A stretch of 23,873 bases of DNA, taken from assembly GCA_038239485.1 (NCBI GenBank), contig JBBSET010000056.1, forward strand, positions 1-23,873, given 5' to 3'. Below the pieces are notes generated by a model that worked only from the letters and a program-made list of their open reading frames with translations, did no database searches and was not told where the DNA came from. Source of the stretch: DASQEH01 sp038239485. Its GTDB lineage: Bacteria > Actinomycetota > Actinomycetes > Propionibacteriales > Nocardioidaceae. The position numbers and the translations under genes are program-made. This document shows positions 1 through 6,334 of this stretch, one piece after another. Each line of letters opens with the position of its first letter. Position 1 is the first letter of the stretch.

Positions 1-1
1 C

Positions 2-118
2 CTCGGCGCCGCCGTCGTCCTGCTACTGCTTGCCGGGCTCGGCCTCTGGCACGCCCGCCGCGTCGAGGCATCCGCCGAGCTCCCCGTCAGCGGCCACAGG
101 ACGCCCCTACCCGCCTGA
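2..118 (+). CDS. C-terminal fragment of a membrane protein
   Basis: The window opens inside a reading frame whose last 38 residues are visible before a TGA stop. The fragment starts with a strongly hydrophobic stretch (LGAAVVLLLLAGLGLW), then a basic ARR turn and a short polar tail ending in PLPA. This is what the last transmembrane helix and cytoplasmic tail of a multi-pass transporter look like; an MFS-type exporter beside a MarR regulator would be a common arrangement. Nothing in the fragment identifies the family, so that is inference from context. It converges on the MarR gene, with a strong hairpin between them. Confidence 0.5.
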   Translation, partial: LGAAVVLLLLAGLGLWHARRVEASAELPVSGHRTPLPA

Positions 119-150
119 GCACCGGTCCCAACAACCACACCCCGCGTCAT

Positions 151-182
151 GGTCCCTCACCAGCGTCCGCCGGTGAGGGACC
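151..182. terminator. Perfect 11-bp hairpin between convergent genes
   Basis: Left arm GGTCCCTCACC (151-161) and right arm GGTGAGGGACC (172-182) are exact reverse complements around a 10-nt loop. It lies 32 bp after the membrane-protein stop and 50 bp after the stop of the minus-strand MarR gene. A factor-independent, probably bidirectional terminator fits. There is no long U-tract, as is usual in high-GC actinobacteria. Confidence 0.75.
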
Positions 183-232
183 ACCCATGTCGCCACGGCT
201 ATGTGGGCGGGTGAGGAGCAACCCGAGCCACG

Positions 233-667
233 TCAGCGCTGCGCCAGCCGACGCAGCTGGTCGCGGGTCGTGTCACGCGCCTCGCTGTCATCCCCGAAGA
301 AGGTGCCGTCGACATCGGCGACGATGCGGACGGCTCTGCTGACCAGCTCGCTGCCGGCCGCCGTCACGACAACGCGTCGCACCCGGGAGTCGGCATCATC
401 GGACGTACGGTCGACAAGACCCCGTGACTGCAGCGTGGCGAAGACCTTCGAGGCCATCATCCGGTCGGCGCCGGCCAGCTCGGCCGCCTGCTGCTGGGTC
501 GGAGGACCGCTGAGCCCGGTGAGCCAGTTCGAGGAGGCCAGCAGGTTGAACTGGGTATGGGTCAGGTTGAGGGATCGCAGCTCGGTGTCCACCCGTTGCC
601 GCCAGGCGAGTGCGGCATGGTGCAGCCAGAACCCCGGGCTCAGCAGTGGGCCACGAGGTTCACCCAC
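233..667 (-). CDS. MarR-family transcriptional regulator
   Basis: This 144-residue protein has the MarR layout. An N-terminal dimerisation helix (FWLHHAALAWRQRVDTEL) is followed by the winged helix-turn-helix TQQQAAELAGADRMMASKV, the wing DRTSDDADSRVRRVVVT with the family's D-x-R-x-R pattern, and a C-terminal helix. MarR proteins bind palindromic DNA as dimers and usually release it on binding a small phenolic or other ligand. The ATG overlaps the last 8 nt of the upstream SRPBCC gene, so the two are almost certainly one transcript and translationally coupled. The only promoter-sized gap is upstream of the SRPBCC gene, where an inverted repeat suggests autorepression. The ligand cannot be read from sequence. 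Confidence 0.9.
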   Translation of the reverse strand: MGEPRGPLLSPGFWLHHAALAWRQRVDTELRSLNLTHTQFNLLASSNWLTGLSGPPTQQQAAELAGADRMMASKVFATLQSRGLVDRTSDDADSRVRRVVVTAAGSELVSRAVRIVADVDGTFFGDDSEARDTTRDQLRRLAQR

Positions 668-1082
668 GCCGTGCCGCTTCGGCTTCGAGTGCGCAGAAGC
701 TGGCCGGTAGTGCCTTGCGGACGCGCGGGCCGTACCAGAACCGGAAGAGCGGCGTCAGCGGCCCGGAGACGATGTAGCGCTTCGCGACGGTGAGACGGCC
801 GTCGCCGTCGCTGCTAAGCAGGTGGTCGATGACCAGTTTGCCGCCCGGGAGTGGCGACTCGACAGTCCAACTCGACTCGGGCGTCACCTCGGTGATCGTC
901 GAGGTCCCGCCGGGGTTGCCTCGCTGCTTGGAGTCCACGGTCGTTCCCACGCCGAACGGCCCGTTGAGGCTCGTGCTCACCTCGCGTGGGTCCCACTCCG
1001 GGAACCGGTTCATGTCGGTCCAGGTAGACCACACCGCGTGGTGGTCGCCACGGATCTGCTGCTGCGCGCCGAACTCATACAT
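660..1082 (-). CDS. SRPBCC-family (polyketide cyclase/START-like) protein
   Basis: The protein has 140 residues. It begins MYEFGAQQQIRGDHHAVWSTWTDMNRFPEWDP, the usual opening of SRPBCC proteins: a beta strand, then a helix carrying the W-x-x-x-T-D-x-x-x-F-P-E-W motif. A run of strands follows and then a C-terminal helix, together forming a helix-grip cavity for a hydrophobic ligand. GGAGG lies 6 nt before the ATG, which fixes the start. It is the first gene of a two-gene operon with the MarR regulator. Such pairs often have the cyclase-like protein bind or modify the effector sensed by the regulator, but the ligand here is unknown. Confidence 0.85.
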   Translation of the reverse strand: MYEFGAQQQIRGDHHAVWSTWTDMNRFPEWDPREVSTSLNGPFGVGTTVDSKQRGNPGGTSTITEVTPESSWTVESPLPGGKLVIDHLLSSDGDGRLTVAKRYIVSGPLTPLFRFWYGPRVRKALPASFCALEAEAARRG

Positions 1083-1102
1083 TGTTGCCTCCAGCCTTGA
1101 TA

Positions 1103-1138
1103 GTTGTCGTGACTACAATAATCTGATGTCGCGACAAC
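1103..1138 (-). promoter_or_regulatory. Probable MarR operator upstream of the SRPBCC/MarR operon
   Basis: GTTGTCGTGAC (1103-1113) and GTCGCGACAAC (1128-1138) form an 11-bp inverted repeat with one mismatch and a 14-nt AT-rich spacer, 20 bp upstream of the SRPBCC ATG. Read on the minus strand, the right arm contains a -35-like TTGTCG, and the spacer/left arm covers the expected -10 area. Binding of the encoded MarR dimer would block transcription. The symmetry is seen directly; which protein binds is inferred from adjacency. Confidence 0.6.
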
Positions 1139-1140
1139 AG

Positions 1141-1569
1141 TCAAGAGCTCAGTGGCCGCACCGGTCCACACCGAGGCGCCCGCGCGTCTTCCAACTGACA
1201 GGGATCCGAACGTCGGCGCGCAGCCTCACGTTCACCGCAGTCGCGGGGGTTTCAGCGGTAATGTCAAGATCCCGCGCTCGTCGCCGGCTACATGGTCGGA
1301 GCCAGCCAGGTGCCCCGCCGAGCGGAACGACTTATGCTCCGAGGCCGCCGGCGACCTCGGACTCGACGTCTCGACCCACGCCCAGACCCTCACGCCACAC
1401 GCTCTTGGAGATTCTTGACGGGCTTCACTGGGGCGACGTCGATCGACGACACCATATTGGCTTGCTCGGGAACAGAAACGGACCTGAGCGTCGACAGTCG
1501 GGCCTCACGTCTTGACAGTCATAGGTGATGTAACGACACAAGGGTGTCGGGGCTCAGGCAACCGAGTCG
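1141..1569. other. Gene-poor stretch upstream of the small Cys-rich genes
   Basis: About 430 bp without a gene I can support. Open frames exist on both strands, as expected in high-GC DNA, but none has a ribosome site, a recognisable domain or typical codon usage. A consensus -35 hexamer TTGACA sits at 1512-1517; 17 nt downstream is the poor -10 candidate GACACA (1535-1540), so a promoter for the small genes at 1570 and 1712 is possible but weak. Bases just before 1570 resemble a damaged N-terminus of the GDCCVxC gene. Confidence 0.4.
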
Positions 1570-1734
1570 ATGCCCGAGAACGCCTGCCAGTACTTTTTCG
1601 AGTGCACCACGTGTGGTGAGAGGCTGAAGCCGCAAGCCGGTGACTGCTGCGTGTTCTGCTCCTACGGGACCGTCGCGTGTCCGCCGATGCAAACCGAAGG
1701 AGGCGGATCCGATGCCGACGTTCGCTGTGGTTGA
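1570..1734 (+). CDS. GDCCVxC-domain small Cys-rich protein (Cys form)
   Basis: A 54-residue frame encodes MPENACQYFFECTTCG, then GDCCVFCSYG, then CPP. This is the signature of the small GDCCVxC (seleno)protein family. The residue that is selenocysteine in some relatives is Cys here (GAC TGC TGC GTG), so no recoding is needed. Cysteines fall at positions 6, 12, 15, 26, 27, 30 and 37, suiting metal binding or thiol redox chemistry. From memory, full-length relatives carry an extra N-terminal CPxCG knuckle; the only in-frame ATG here lies after it and no Shine-Dalgarno sequence is obvious. Upstream bases look like a shifted, degraded remnant of that part. The last 23 nt overlap the next gene. 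It is either a short functional version or a decaying gene. Confidence 0.6.
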   Translation: MPENACQYFFECTTCGERLKPQAGDCCVFCSYGTVACPPMQTEGGGSDADVRCG

Positions 1735-2017
1735 GGATGCCGAACGTGAGCCGTCTCGGTGCTGGTGCTGCGGGGCGATTGACACCCAGCAGCGCATGGT
1801 GCACCTCGGGAACCACCCTGAGGTCGCGCTGTGCCTCGGGTGTGCGCGCTGGGCGGCCAAGGAGGCTTGGGAGATCGAGGACGAGGGCCGGACCGGCGTG
1901 GTGGTGCGGGCTCGCGAACGGTTCCGCGCGATCCGCCGAGGTGTCGTCGACCGAGGGTGGCATCAGCATCGCGTCGTTGGCGGCCCGTTGCGCTGGATCG
2001 GCAAGCGCCTCCCGTAA
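1712..2017 (+). CDS. Small conserved protein with a CxxC pair motif (putative zinc protein)
   Basis: The start is fixed by AAGGAGG (1697-1703), 8 nt before ATG. The product has 101 residues. An N-terminal CWCCGAIDTQQRMVHLGNHPE segment is followed by ALCLGCARWAAKEAW, giving two cysteine pairs about 20 residues apart, like a treble-clef or zinc-ribbon site. The remainder is Arg-rich and amphipathic (VRARERFRAIRRGVVDRGWHQHR), compatible with nucleic-acid or membrane contact. I recognise the general look of an uncharacterised actinobacterial family but cannot name a function. It overlaps the GDCCVxC gene by 23 nt in another frame, implying co-expression, and converges on the TetR gene. Confidence 0.75.
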   Translation: MPTFAVVEDAEREPSRCWCCGAIDTQQRMVHLGNHPEVALCLGCARWAAKEAWEIEDEGRTGVVVRARERFRAIRRGVVDRGWHQHRVVGGPLRWIGKRLP

Positions 2018-2231
2018 GGCTTTGCGCGCCTCACATCGGCTAGGGGCGGGCGGATTGACGTTCACGTGCACCTTCGTCTATCTCGGTGGTAAGGAGCGGG
2101 TCTGAGGCCGCCGCAGAGGTTGGTCGGTGCCGTCGGGACGGCCCGCGTCGGGGCAGTGACCAGTGGACGTGGCCCTAAGCGTTGGGTCGGCGTTTGCACA
2201 CTCCGTATCGCGTTGGTCGTTCAGCGCCTCG

Positions 2232-2897
2232 TCAGCCCGGCTGGCGAGATTTCTTCGGGACCGGCTGGAGTTTGGGGTGACGGACCGGCGTGTGGACCGC
2301 AGCGAGGACGGCTGCGACCATGAGCTCGACTGCCTCGTCGTCTTGGAGCTGGCCGGCCATGCACAGCGACTGCCAGGTCCGGAACGCGATGGCATGGGCG
2401 AGGGCGGCGTGAAGCCGGTGGGCCGTTCGGCCTGCACCCGGGAAGCCTCTGGCGAGAATCGTTACGCGGTCTTGTTCCTGCCGGCTGAGCGAGTCGCCGA
2501 CGAAGGTGGGCATGACGTGCAGGTCCCGATAGATCTTCGTCATCATCGGGGCTGCGGCTCCGGCCCAGGTGTACAGGTCCGACAGGGCGGCACGCAACCG
2601 CTGTACGGGGTCGTCGATGGACACCCAGCTCGCCGTGTCCGGTGGGGGGTGCAGCGCTCCCCAGTGGGCAGCGCAGGCACCGACGAGCGCGGCTTCGTCG
2701 GGAAAGTGCCGGTAGACCGTCAGCCGGGTGACGCCTGCCCGGTCCGCAACCGCAGACACCGTGGTCGCTGCCGGGCCGACGTCCTCGTGCAGGCGCATCG
2801 TGGCTTCAGTGATCCGCAGGTGGGTCTGGTCGACGTGCTCCTGCCGGGCTCGCATCGTGTACGCGCGCTGCTCAGCCGGGCTGGGCCGACATCCCAT
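2232..2897 (-). CDS. TetR-family transcriptional regulator
   Basis: The product has 221 residues. The N-terminal DNA-binding domain spans roughly residues 25-70. It has the TetR hallmarks ITEATMRLHEDVGPAATTVSAVADRAGVTRLTVYRHFPDEAAL, in which T-VYRHF is the recognition helix and its exit. The C-terminal ligand-binding domain is diverged and gives no effector clue. GGAGG at 2907-2911 on the minus strand, 9 nt before ATG, supports the start at 2897; an internal Met at residue 15 is less well placed. It is divergent from the cupin gene with 87 bp between starts, and an inverted repeat in that gap overlaps both promoters. It probably represses itself and the cupin gene. Confidence 0.9.
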   Translation of the reverse strand: MGCRPSPAEQRAYTMRARQEHVDQTHLRITEATMRLHEDVGPAATTVSAVADRAGVTRLTVYRHFPDEAALVGACAAHWGALHPPPDTASWVSIDDPVQRLRAALSDLYTWAGAAAPMMTKIYRDLHVMPTFVGDSLSRQEQDRVTILARGFPGAGRTAHRLHAALAHAIAFRTWQSLCMAGQLQDDEAVELMVAAVLAAVHTPVRHPKLQPVPKKSRQPG

Positions 2898-2935
2898 GCC
2901 TTGACACCTCCGTGGGGATGGTAGTAGACCTTCAT

Positions 2936-2961
2936 TTGACTTTACACTGATGTTTAGTCAA
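2936..2961. promoter_or_regulatory. Shared operator/divergent promoter of the tetR and cupin genes
   Basis: TTGACT (2936-2941) and AGTCAA (2956-2961) are perfect inverted arms separated by 14 nt, with partial symmetry inside (ACA/TGT). Each arm is also a near-consensus -35 hexamer, one for each direction. Rightward, the matching -10 region is around 2958-2964 (TCAATA); leftward it is TCAAAT at 2939-2934. One TetR dimer bound here would cover both -35 boxes at once. The symmetry is seen; the binding protein is inferred from the neighbouring gene. Confidence 0.65.
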
Positions 2962-2984
2962 TAGACTCATTCGAGGAGATGTGC

Positions 2985-3533
2985 ATGAGCCTCACTCAGC
3001 CGCCGACAACACTGGAGCAGGCGACCGCGGGCGGACGCGGGCTGCCGCTGACCGTGCTGCCGCCCCCGCAGGGCCCGGACCGATCCATCGGGTCCATCGG
3101 GGTCGGATTTCGCCTGACGGGCGACAACACCGCAGGCCAGGTGGCCATCGTCGAGCACCCCTTCCCCGTCGGAGCCCTCGTCCCGCCTCACGTCCATACC
3201 CGTGAGGACGAATTCTCGATCGTCACCGCCGGCGAAATCGGGTTCCGGTCAGGTCCGGATGAAGTGGTCCTGCAAGCCGGCGGATACATCAGCAAACCCC
3301 GCGGGGAACTGCACACGATGTGGAACGCGGGCCAGACTGTGGCCCGGATGATCGAGGTGATCACGCCCGCCGGCTTCGAACGCTTCTTCCTCGAGCTCGC
3401 CGAGATCTTCGAGGACGGCCCACCCGACCCGACAACCCTCGAGCCTCTTGCCGCGTCCTACGGGCTCTTCTTCGACCCCACCTGGGTCCCCGACCTGATG
3501 GCAAGACACCACCTCAGGTCCCCATTCGGCTAG
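2985..3533 (+). CDS. Cupin-domain protein
   Basis: The start at 2985 is chosen because GAGGAG (2973-2978) is 6 nt upstream; an in-frame ATG at 2979 abuts that site. The product has 182 residues. The cupin barrel shows motif 1 as PPHVHTREDEFSIVTAGEIGFRSG (two His and one Glu as metal ligands) and motif 2 as GGYISKPRGELHTMWN, with the fourth ligand His. A C-terminal extension (FERFFLELAEIF...) resembles cupins of quercetinase-like or sugar/aromatic oxidising groups. Substrate and metal are unknown. It is under the divergent tetR operator, suggesting induction by the compound it acts on. The TAG stop lies within a 14-bp palindrome. Confidence 0.85.
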   Translation: MSLTQPPTTLEQATAGGRGLPLTVLPPPQGPDRSIGSIGVGFRLTGDNTAGQVAIVEHPFPVGALVPPHVHTREDEFSIVTAGEIGFRSGPDEVVLQAGGYISKPRGELHTMWNAGQTVARMIEVITPAGFERFFLELAEIFEDGPPDPTTLEPLAASYGLFFDPTWVPDLMARHHLRSPFG

Positions 3534-3538
3534 CCGAA
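3525..3538. repeat. 14-bp perfect palindrome over the cupin stop codon
   Basis: TTCGGCTAGCCGAA is self-complementary, and its central TAG (3531-3533) is the cupin stop codon. The core GGCTAGCC recurs in the triple tandem repeat at the end of the uridylyltransferase gene (13464-13495). There is no loop, so it is a poor terminator; a protein-binding site is possible. It separates the convergent cupin and ROK genes. Confidence 0.45.
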
Positions 3539-3667
3539 CCTCCCGACACCCACTATGTTCGCAAACTCGCATCCCGGGGACCCTCGTTTCAAGGCACGTG
3601 CGATGTGGGTCCGACTGGCTTGACGTCGTTGGGGTGAGTTGCCGCGCTTGTGGGTTCGCCCGTGGGG

Positions 3668-4849
3668 TTACTCGACGAGGAGTTCGGTGCGTTCCGCGGC
3701 CAGCAGCACGGCACCTATCAGTGACGCTCGGTGGCCTAGGGCGCTGGCGACGACGGGGGTGGACCTCACGGCGTCAAGGGCGTGCCGACGCAGCCCGACC
3801 CGGGCCGAGTCGAGGAGCAGGTCGCCGGCTCGGGCGAGGTCGCCTCCGACGACGACCAGGGACGGGTTGAACAGGTTCACGAGGCTGCCGAGGGCCCAGC
3901 CGAGATGCAGGCCGGCGTCCTCGAGGCTGCGCAACGCTGAGACGTTGCCTGCCTGGGCAGCGGCGAGGACGTCGTCGAGAGTCGCGTTGGGCATTTGCGT
4001 GGCCATCAGGTTAAGCACGCTGCCGGTGGATACATAGGTCTCGAGGCAGCCTCGGCTGCCGCACCGGCAGACCGGCCCTTGCTCGTTCAAGGTCAGGTGG
4101 CCCACCTCGCCCGCGGTGCCCCCCGAGCCGTGGAAGAGCTGGTCGTCGATGATGATCCCTGAGCCGACTCCGGAGGAGAGCTTGAGATAGACGGCTGTGC
4201 TGTGGCCTCGGGCCACGCCTTGTCGGTGCTCGGCGAGGGCTCCGAGATTGGCGTCGTTGTCGACGTGGACCGGACATGAGAGACGCCGCTCGGCCACCTT
4301 GCGTGCGTTGACCCCCACCCAGCCTGGGAGGATCGCTGATGAGCGGACGACGTCATCGATGATCGGCGCGGGAAGGCCCAGGCCGATCGTGCGCAGCGCC
4401 GTAGCGTCGAGCCCCAGGCTGGCGAGCTCCCGGGCGAGCATGTCGGCGGCCTGCCCCAACGCTTCGTCGTAGCGGTGCGAGGGGTGGAGTTCCCGACCAT
4501 TTTCGGTGAGGACATGACCGGTGAGGTCACCGACGGCGACCGAGACGTGGCTGTGACCGACGTCAATCCCCGCCACGGCCCCGGCACTCGGTGCCAGTTG
4601 CACCGAGGTTCCGCGGCGCCCGCTGCCCGGCTCGGTGACCACGAGCCCGGCGGCGGCGAGCTCGCGCACGATAGACGACACGGTCGCCGGCGCGAGGCCG
4701 GTCATCCGTGCCATTTCTGCCTGGGTGAGCCGGCCGTCGGCCACCGGTGTGAGCTCGGTGTTGTGTTGACGCAGCACGTCGAGAACCCGATGCTGGTTGG
4801 CCGTCCGCAGTGTTGCAGTCGAGCCCGGAGCCGCATCGGTCGAGGGCAT
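3668..4849 (-). CDS. ROK-family repressor of the adjacent sugar ABC operon (XylR-like)
   Basis: The product has 393 residues from the ATG at 4849. Residues 41-72 form the winged helix (LTQAEMARMTGLAPATVSSIVRELAAAGLV). The ROK/hexokinase-like half follows: phosphate loop AGIDVGHSHVSVAVGD (93-108), VDNDAN (196-201), GEVGH (247-251) and the zinc motif CRCGSRGCLE (261-270). ROK repressors leave DNA when their sugar binds. The gene diverges from a xylose-type ABC operon, so control of that operon is the likely role. The frame stays open to 5002, but 4849 fits far better: TTGACG (4885-4880), 18 nt, CACAGT (4861-4856), then exactly 6 nt to ATG. This indicates a leaderless message and explains the missing ribosome site. 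Confidence 0.9.
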   Translation of the reverse strand: MPSTDAAPGSTATLRTANQHRVLDVLRQHNTELTPVADGRLTQAEMARMTGLAPATVSSIVRELAAAGLVVTEPGSGRRGTSVQLAPSAGAVAGIDVGHSHVSVAVGDLTGHVLTENGRELHPSHRYDEALGQAADMLARELASLGLDATALRTIGLGLPAPIIDDVVRSSAILPGWVGVNARKVAERRLSCPVHVDNDANLGALAEHRQGVARGHSTAVYLKLSSGVGSGIIIDDQLFHGSGGTAGEVGHLTLNEQGPVCRCGSRGCLETYVSTGSVLNLMATQMPNATLDDVLAAAQAGNVSALRSLEDAGLHLGWALGSLVNLFNPSLVVVGGDLARAGDLLLDSARVGLRRHALDAVRSTPVVASALGHRASLIGAVLLAAERTELLVE

Positions 4850-4855
4850 GGTTGA

Positions 4856-4969
4856 ACTGTGCGCGATCGGTCGGGCAACCGTCAAGAGATGACGAAGAAA
4901 TGCATCACCAGCCCCAAGATAACAATCTTGCGTTCGACTCTTGACGACAAACCTGTGACGCAGGACACT
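4856..4969. promoter_or_regulatory. Divergent ROK/sugar-ABC promoter region with two inverted repeats
   Basis: Two kinds of symmetry are visible. CAAGAT (4915-4920) and ATCTTG (4925-4930) form a compact palindrome with a 4-nt AACA centre, a good size for a ROK operator. CGTCAAGAG (4880-4888) and CTCTTGACG (4938-4946) are perfect 9-bp inverted copies 49 nt apart; each contains a TTGACG -35 hexamer, one per direction. Rightward: TTGACG (4941-4946), 17 nt, GACACT (4964-4969). Leftward: TTGACG, 18 nt, CACAGT. The central palindrome lies between the two -35 boxes, so one bound repressor could shut both promoters. Xylose or another pentose as inducer is inference. Confidence 0.65.
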
Positions 4970-5017
4970 TTCGGGGAACCCGATGGCGTCCTCGCGCCTC
5001 ACTCTCCAGGAGGAACC

Positions 5018-6238
5018 GTGTCTTCACTTATCCGCCGCGTCGCCATCACGGGCACTGCGGTCGCTCTCAGCGCGGGAACGCTCGCGGCCTGCGGCAGTTC
5101 CAGCAACTCCGGCTCGAGCACTCCGACCGGGGGTACCTCGAACGCGGGCGGTATCGCTGCGGCGTGCAAGCTGACCAATCCGCCGACGAGTGGCGCGTCG
5201 GCGCCCGCTGGGAACGTCAATGTCGGCAAGGCGACCGGCAAGGTGGGGGTGATCCTGCCCGACACAACGTCCTCGACCCGCTACACGCTCTACGACAAGC
5301 CACTGCTGCAGAAGGCGCTCTCGTCGGCCGGCCTCACCCCCAACATCCAGAACGCGCAGGGCGACATCAACAAGTTCACCTCGCTCGCGCAGAACATGAT
5401 CGGCAGCGGTGTCAAGGTGCTGCTCATCGACTCGATCGACGCAGCCTCCGGTGCAGGCGTCGAGAAGGCCGCCGCGGCGGCCAAGATCCCGGTCATCGAC
5501 TACGACCGGGTGAACCTCGGGGGCTCCGCGGGCTACTACGTCTCGTTCGACAACGAGGATGTCGGCAAGTTGCAGGCCCAGACCATGATCGACTGCCTGA
5601 CCGCCCAGGGTGTGTCCAAGCCCAACATCATCATGATGGACGGCGGCACCGACGTCGACAACAACGCGGTCCTCTTCGCCAAGGGCGCTCACGAGGTTCT
5701 CGACCCGCTGGTCAAGGCCGGCAAGGCCACCATCAGCCAGGAGGCCGTGGTCAAGGGTTGGGACGTCGCCAACGCGGCGCCTGCTTTCCAGCAGGCGCTC
5801 ACCGCTTCCGGTGGGAGTGTCGACGGGGTGCTCGCCGCCAACGACGACATCGCGAACGCGGTGATCGGTGTCTTGAAGAACACCGGCCTGAACGGCCACG
5901 TGGTGGTCACCGGTCAGGACTCCGGCACCGAGGGTCTGCAGAACATCATCACCGGTCAGCAGTCGATGACGGTCTTCAAGAACGTCAAGCTCGAGGCCAA
6001 CGCGGCCGCGCAGCTCGCCATCGTGCTGGCACAGGGCAAGGACCCGGCGTCCGCGGGTCTCAGCCTGAGCCCCTTTGCTGACCCCAAGGCGCCCAACCAC
6101 AAGTTGCAGGCGCTGCTGCTGCCGGCCCAGGTGATTACGCAGGCGAACATCTCCGACGTGATCAAGGCGGGCGCGCTGAGCGCGGCCGCGATCTGCAAGG
6201 GCATCGCGTCCGCCTGCTCCTCACTCGGGATCAAGTGA
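5018..6238 (+). CDS. Sugar ABC transporter substrate-binding lipoprotein (XylF/ChvE-like)
   Basis: The start is a GTG at 5018 with AGGAGG at 5008-5013. It gives a clean lipoprotein signal: MSSLIRR, a hydrophobic core, and lipobox LAAC with Cys25 as the lipidated residue. A Ser/Gly/Thr-rich linker tethers the periplasmic-binding domain to the membrane. The mature part has the type-I sugar-binding fold. Features include VGVILPDTTSSTRY near the start, the hinge segment VIDYDRVNLGGSAGYYVSFDNEDVGKLQA, which closely resembles xylose-binding XylF proteins, and VDGVLAANDDIANAVIGVL. Length (406 residues) is on the long side because of the linker. It is first in the operon and followed by a strong hairpin, which usually raises binding-protein level above the membrane parts. 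Xylose is the best guess; another pentose or hexose is possible. Confidence 0.9.
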   Translation: MSSLIRRVAITGTAVALSAGTLAACGSSSNSGSSTPTGGTSNAGGIAAACKLTNPPTSGASAPAGNVNVGKATGKVGVILPDTTSSTRYTLYDKPLLQKALSSAGLTPNIQNAQGDINKFTSLAQNMIGSGVKVLLIDSIDAASGAGVEKAAAAAKIPVIDYDRVNLGGSAGYYVSFDNEDVGKLQAQTMIDCLTAQGVSKPNIIMMDGGTDVDNNAVLFAKGAHEVLDPLVKAGKATISQEAVVKGWDVANAAPAFQQALTASGGSVDGVLAANDDIANAVIGVLKNTGLNGHVVVTGQDSGTEGLQNIITGQQSMTVFKNVKLEANAAAQLAIVLAQGKDPASAGLSLSPFADPKAPNHKLQALLLPAQVITQANISDVIKAGALSAAAICKGIASACSSLGIK

Positions 6239-6248
6239 GCCTGCCATG

Positions 6249-6287
6249 ATGCCGGTGGCCGGGCCTTCCCGGCTCGGCCACCGGCAT
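6249..6287 (+). terminator. 13-bp hairpin between binding-protein and ATPase genes
   Basis: ATGCCGGTGGCCG (6249-6261) and CGGCCACCGGCAT (6275-6287) are exact reverse complements around a 13-nt loop, starting 10 bp after the binding-protein stop. The ATPase and permease genes continue on the same strand, so this is best read as a partial terminator or a 3'-end mRNA stabiliser giving excess binding protein. The stem is certain; the role follows from known ABC operons. Confidence 0.75.
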
Positions 6288-6334
6288 GCTCAAGATCCTC
6301 GCTGCTGCCTCTCCTGAAACGAACGGCGGACCCG

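Noticed and set aside
1195..1215. Short similarity (GGGATCCGAAC) to the tRNA T-arm as a possible second attachment site
   Set aside because: Too short and imperfect, with no extended match to the tRNA-Ala 3' end.
790..1515. Long plus-strand open frame across the SRPBCC gene and the following gap
   Set aside because: It is antisense to a clear SRPBCC gene, has no domain or ribosome site, and reads like a high-GC shadow.
1570..1734. Selenocysteine in the GDCCVxC protein
   Set aside because: The relevant codon is TGC, not TGA, and no recoding is needed.
2163..2924. Plus-strand 253-residue frame opposite the TetR gene
   Set aside because: It is a shadow of the TetR gene; the minus strand has the HTH, the ribosome site and the operator.
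3668..5002. 444-residue form of the ROK repressor
   Set aside because: The extra 51 residues run through the divergent promoter and operator and do not resemble the family; 4849 has a promoter at leaderless spacing.
5024..6100. Long minus-strand frame opposite the binding protein
   Set aside because: Composition (Val/Gly/Asp/Arg/Leu-rich, no motif) is typical of the antisense of a high-GC gene.
4859..6238. 459-residue form of the binding protein
   Set aside because: The extra N-terminus would hide the lipoprotein signal. GTG 5018 has AGGAGG and yields a clean lipobox.
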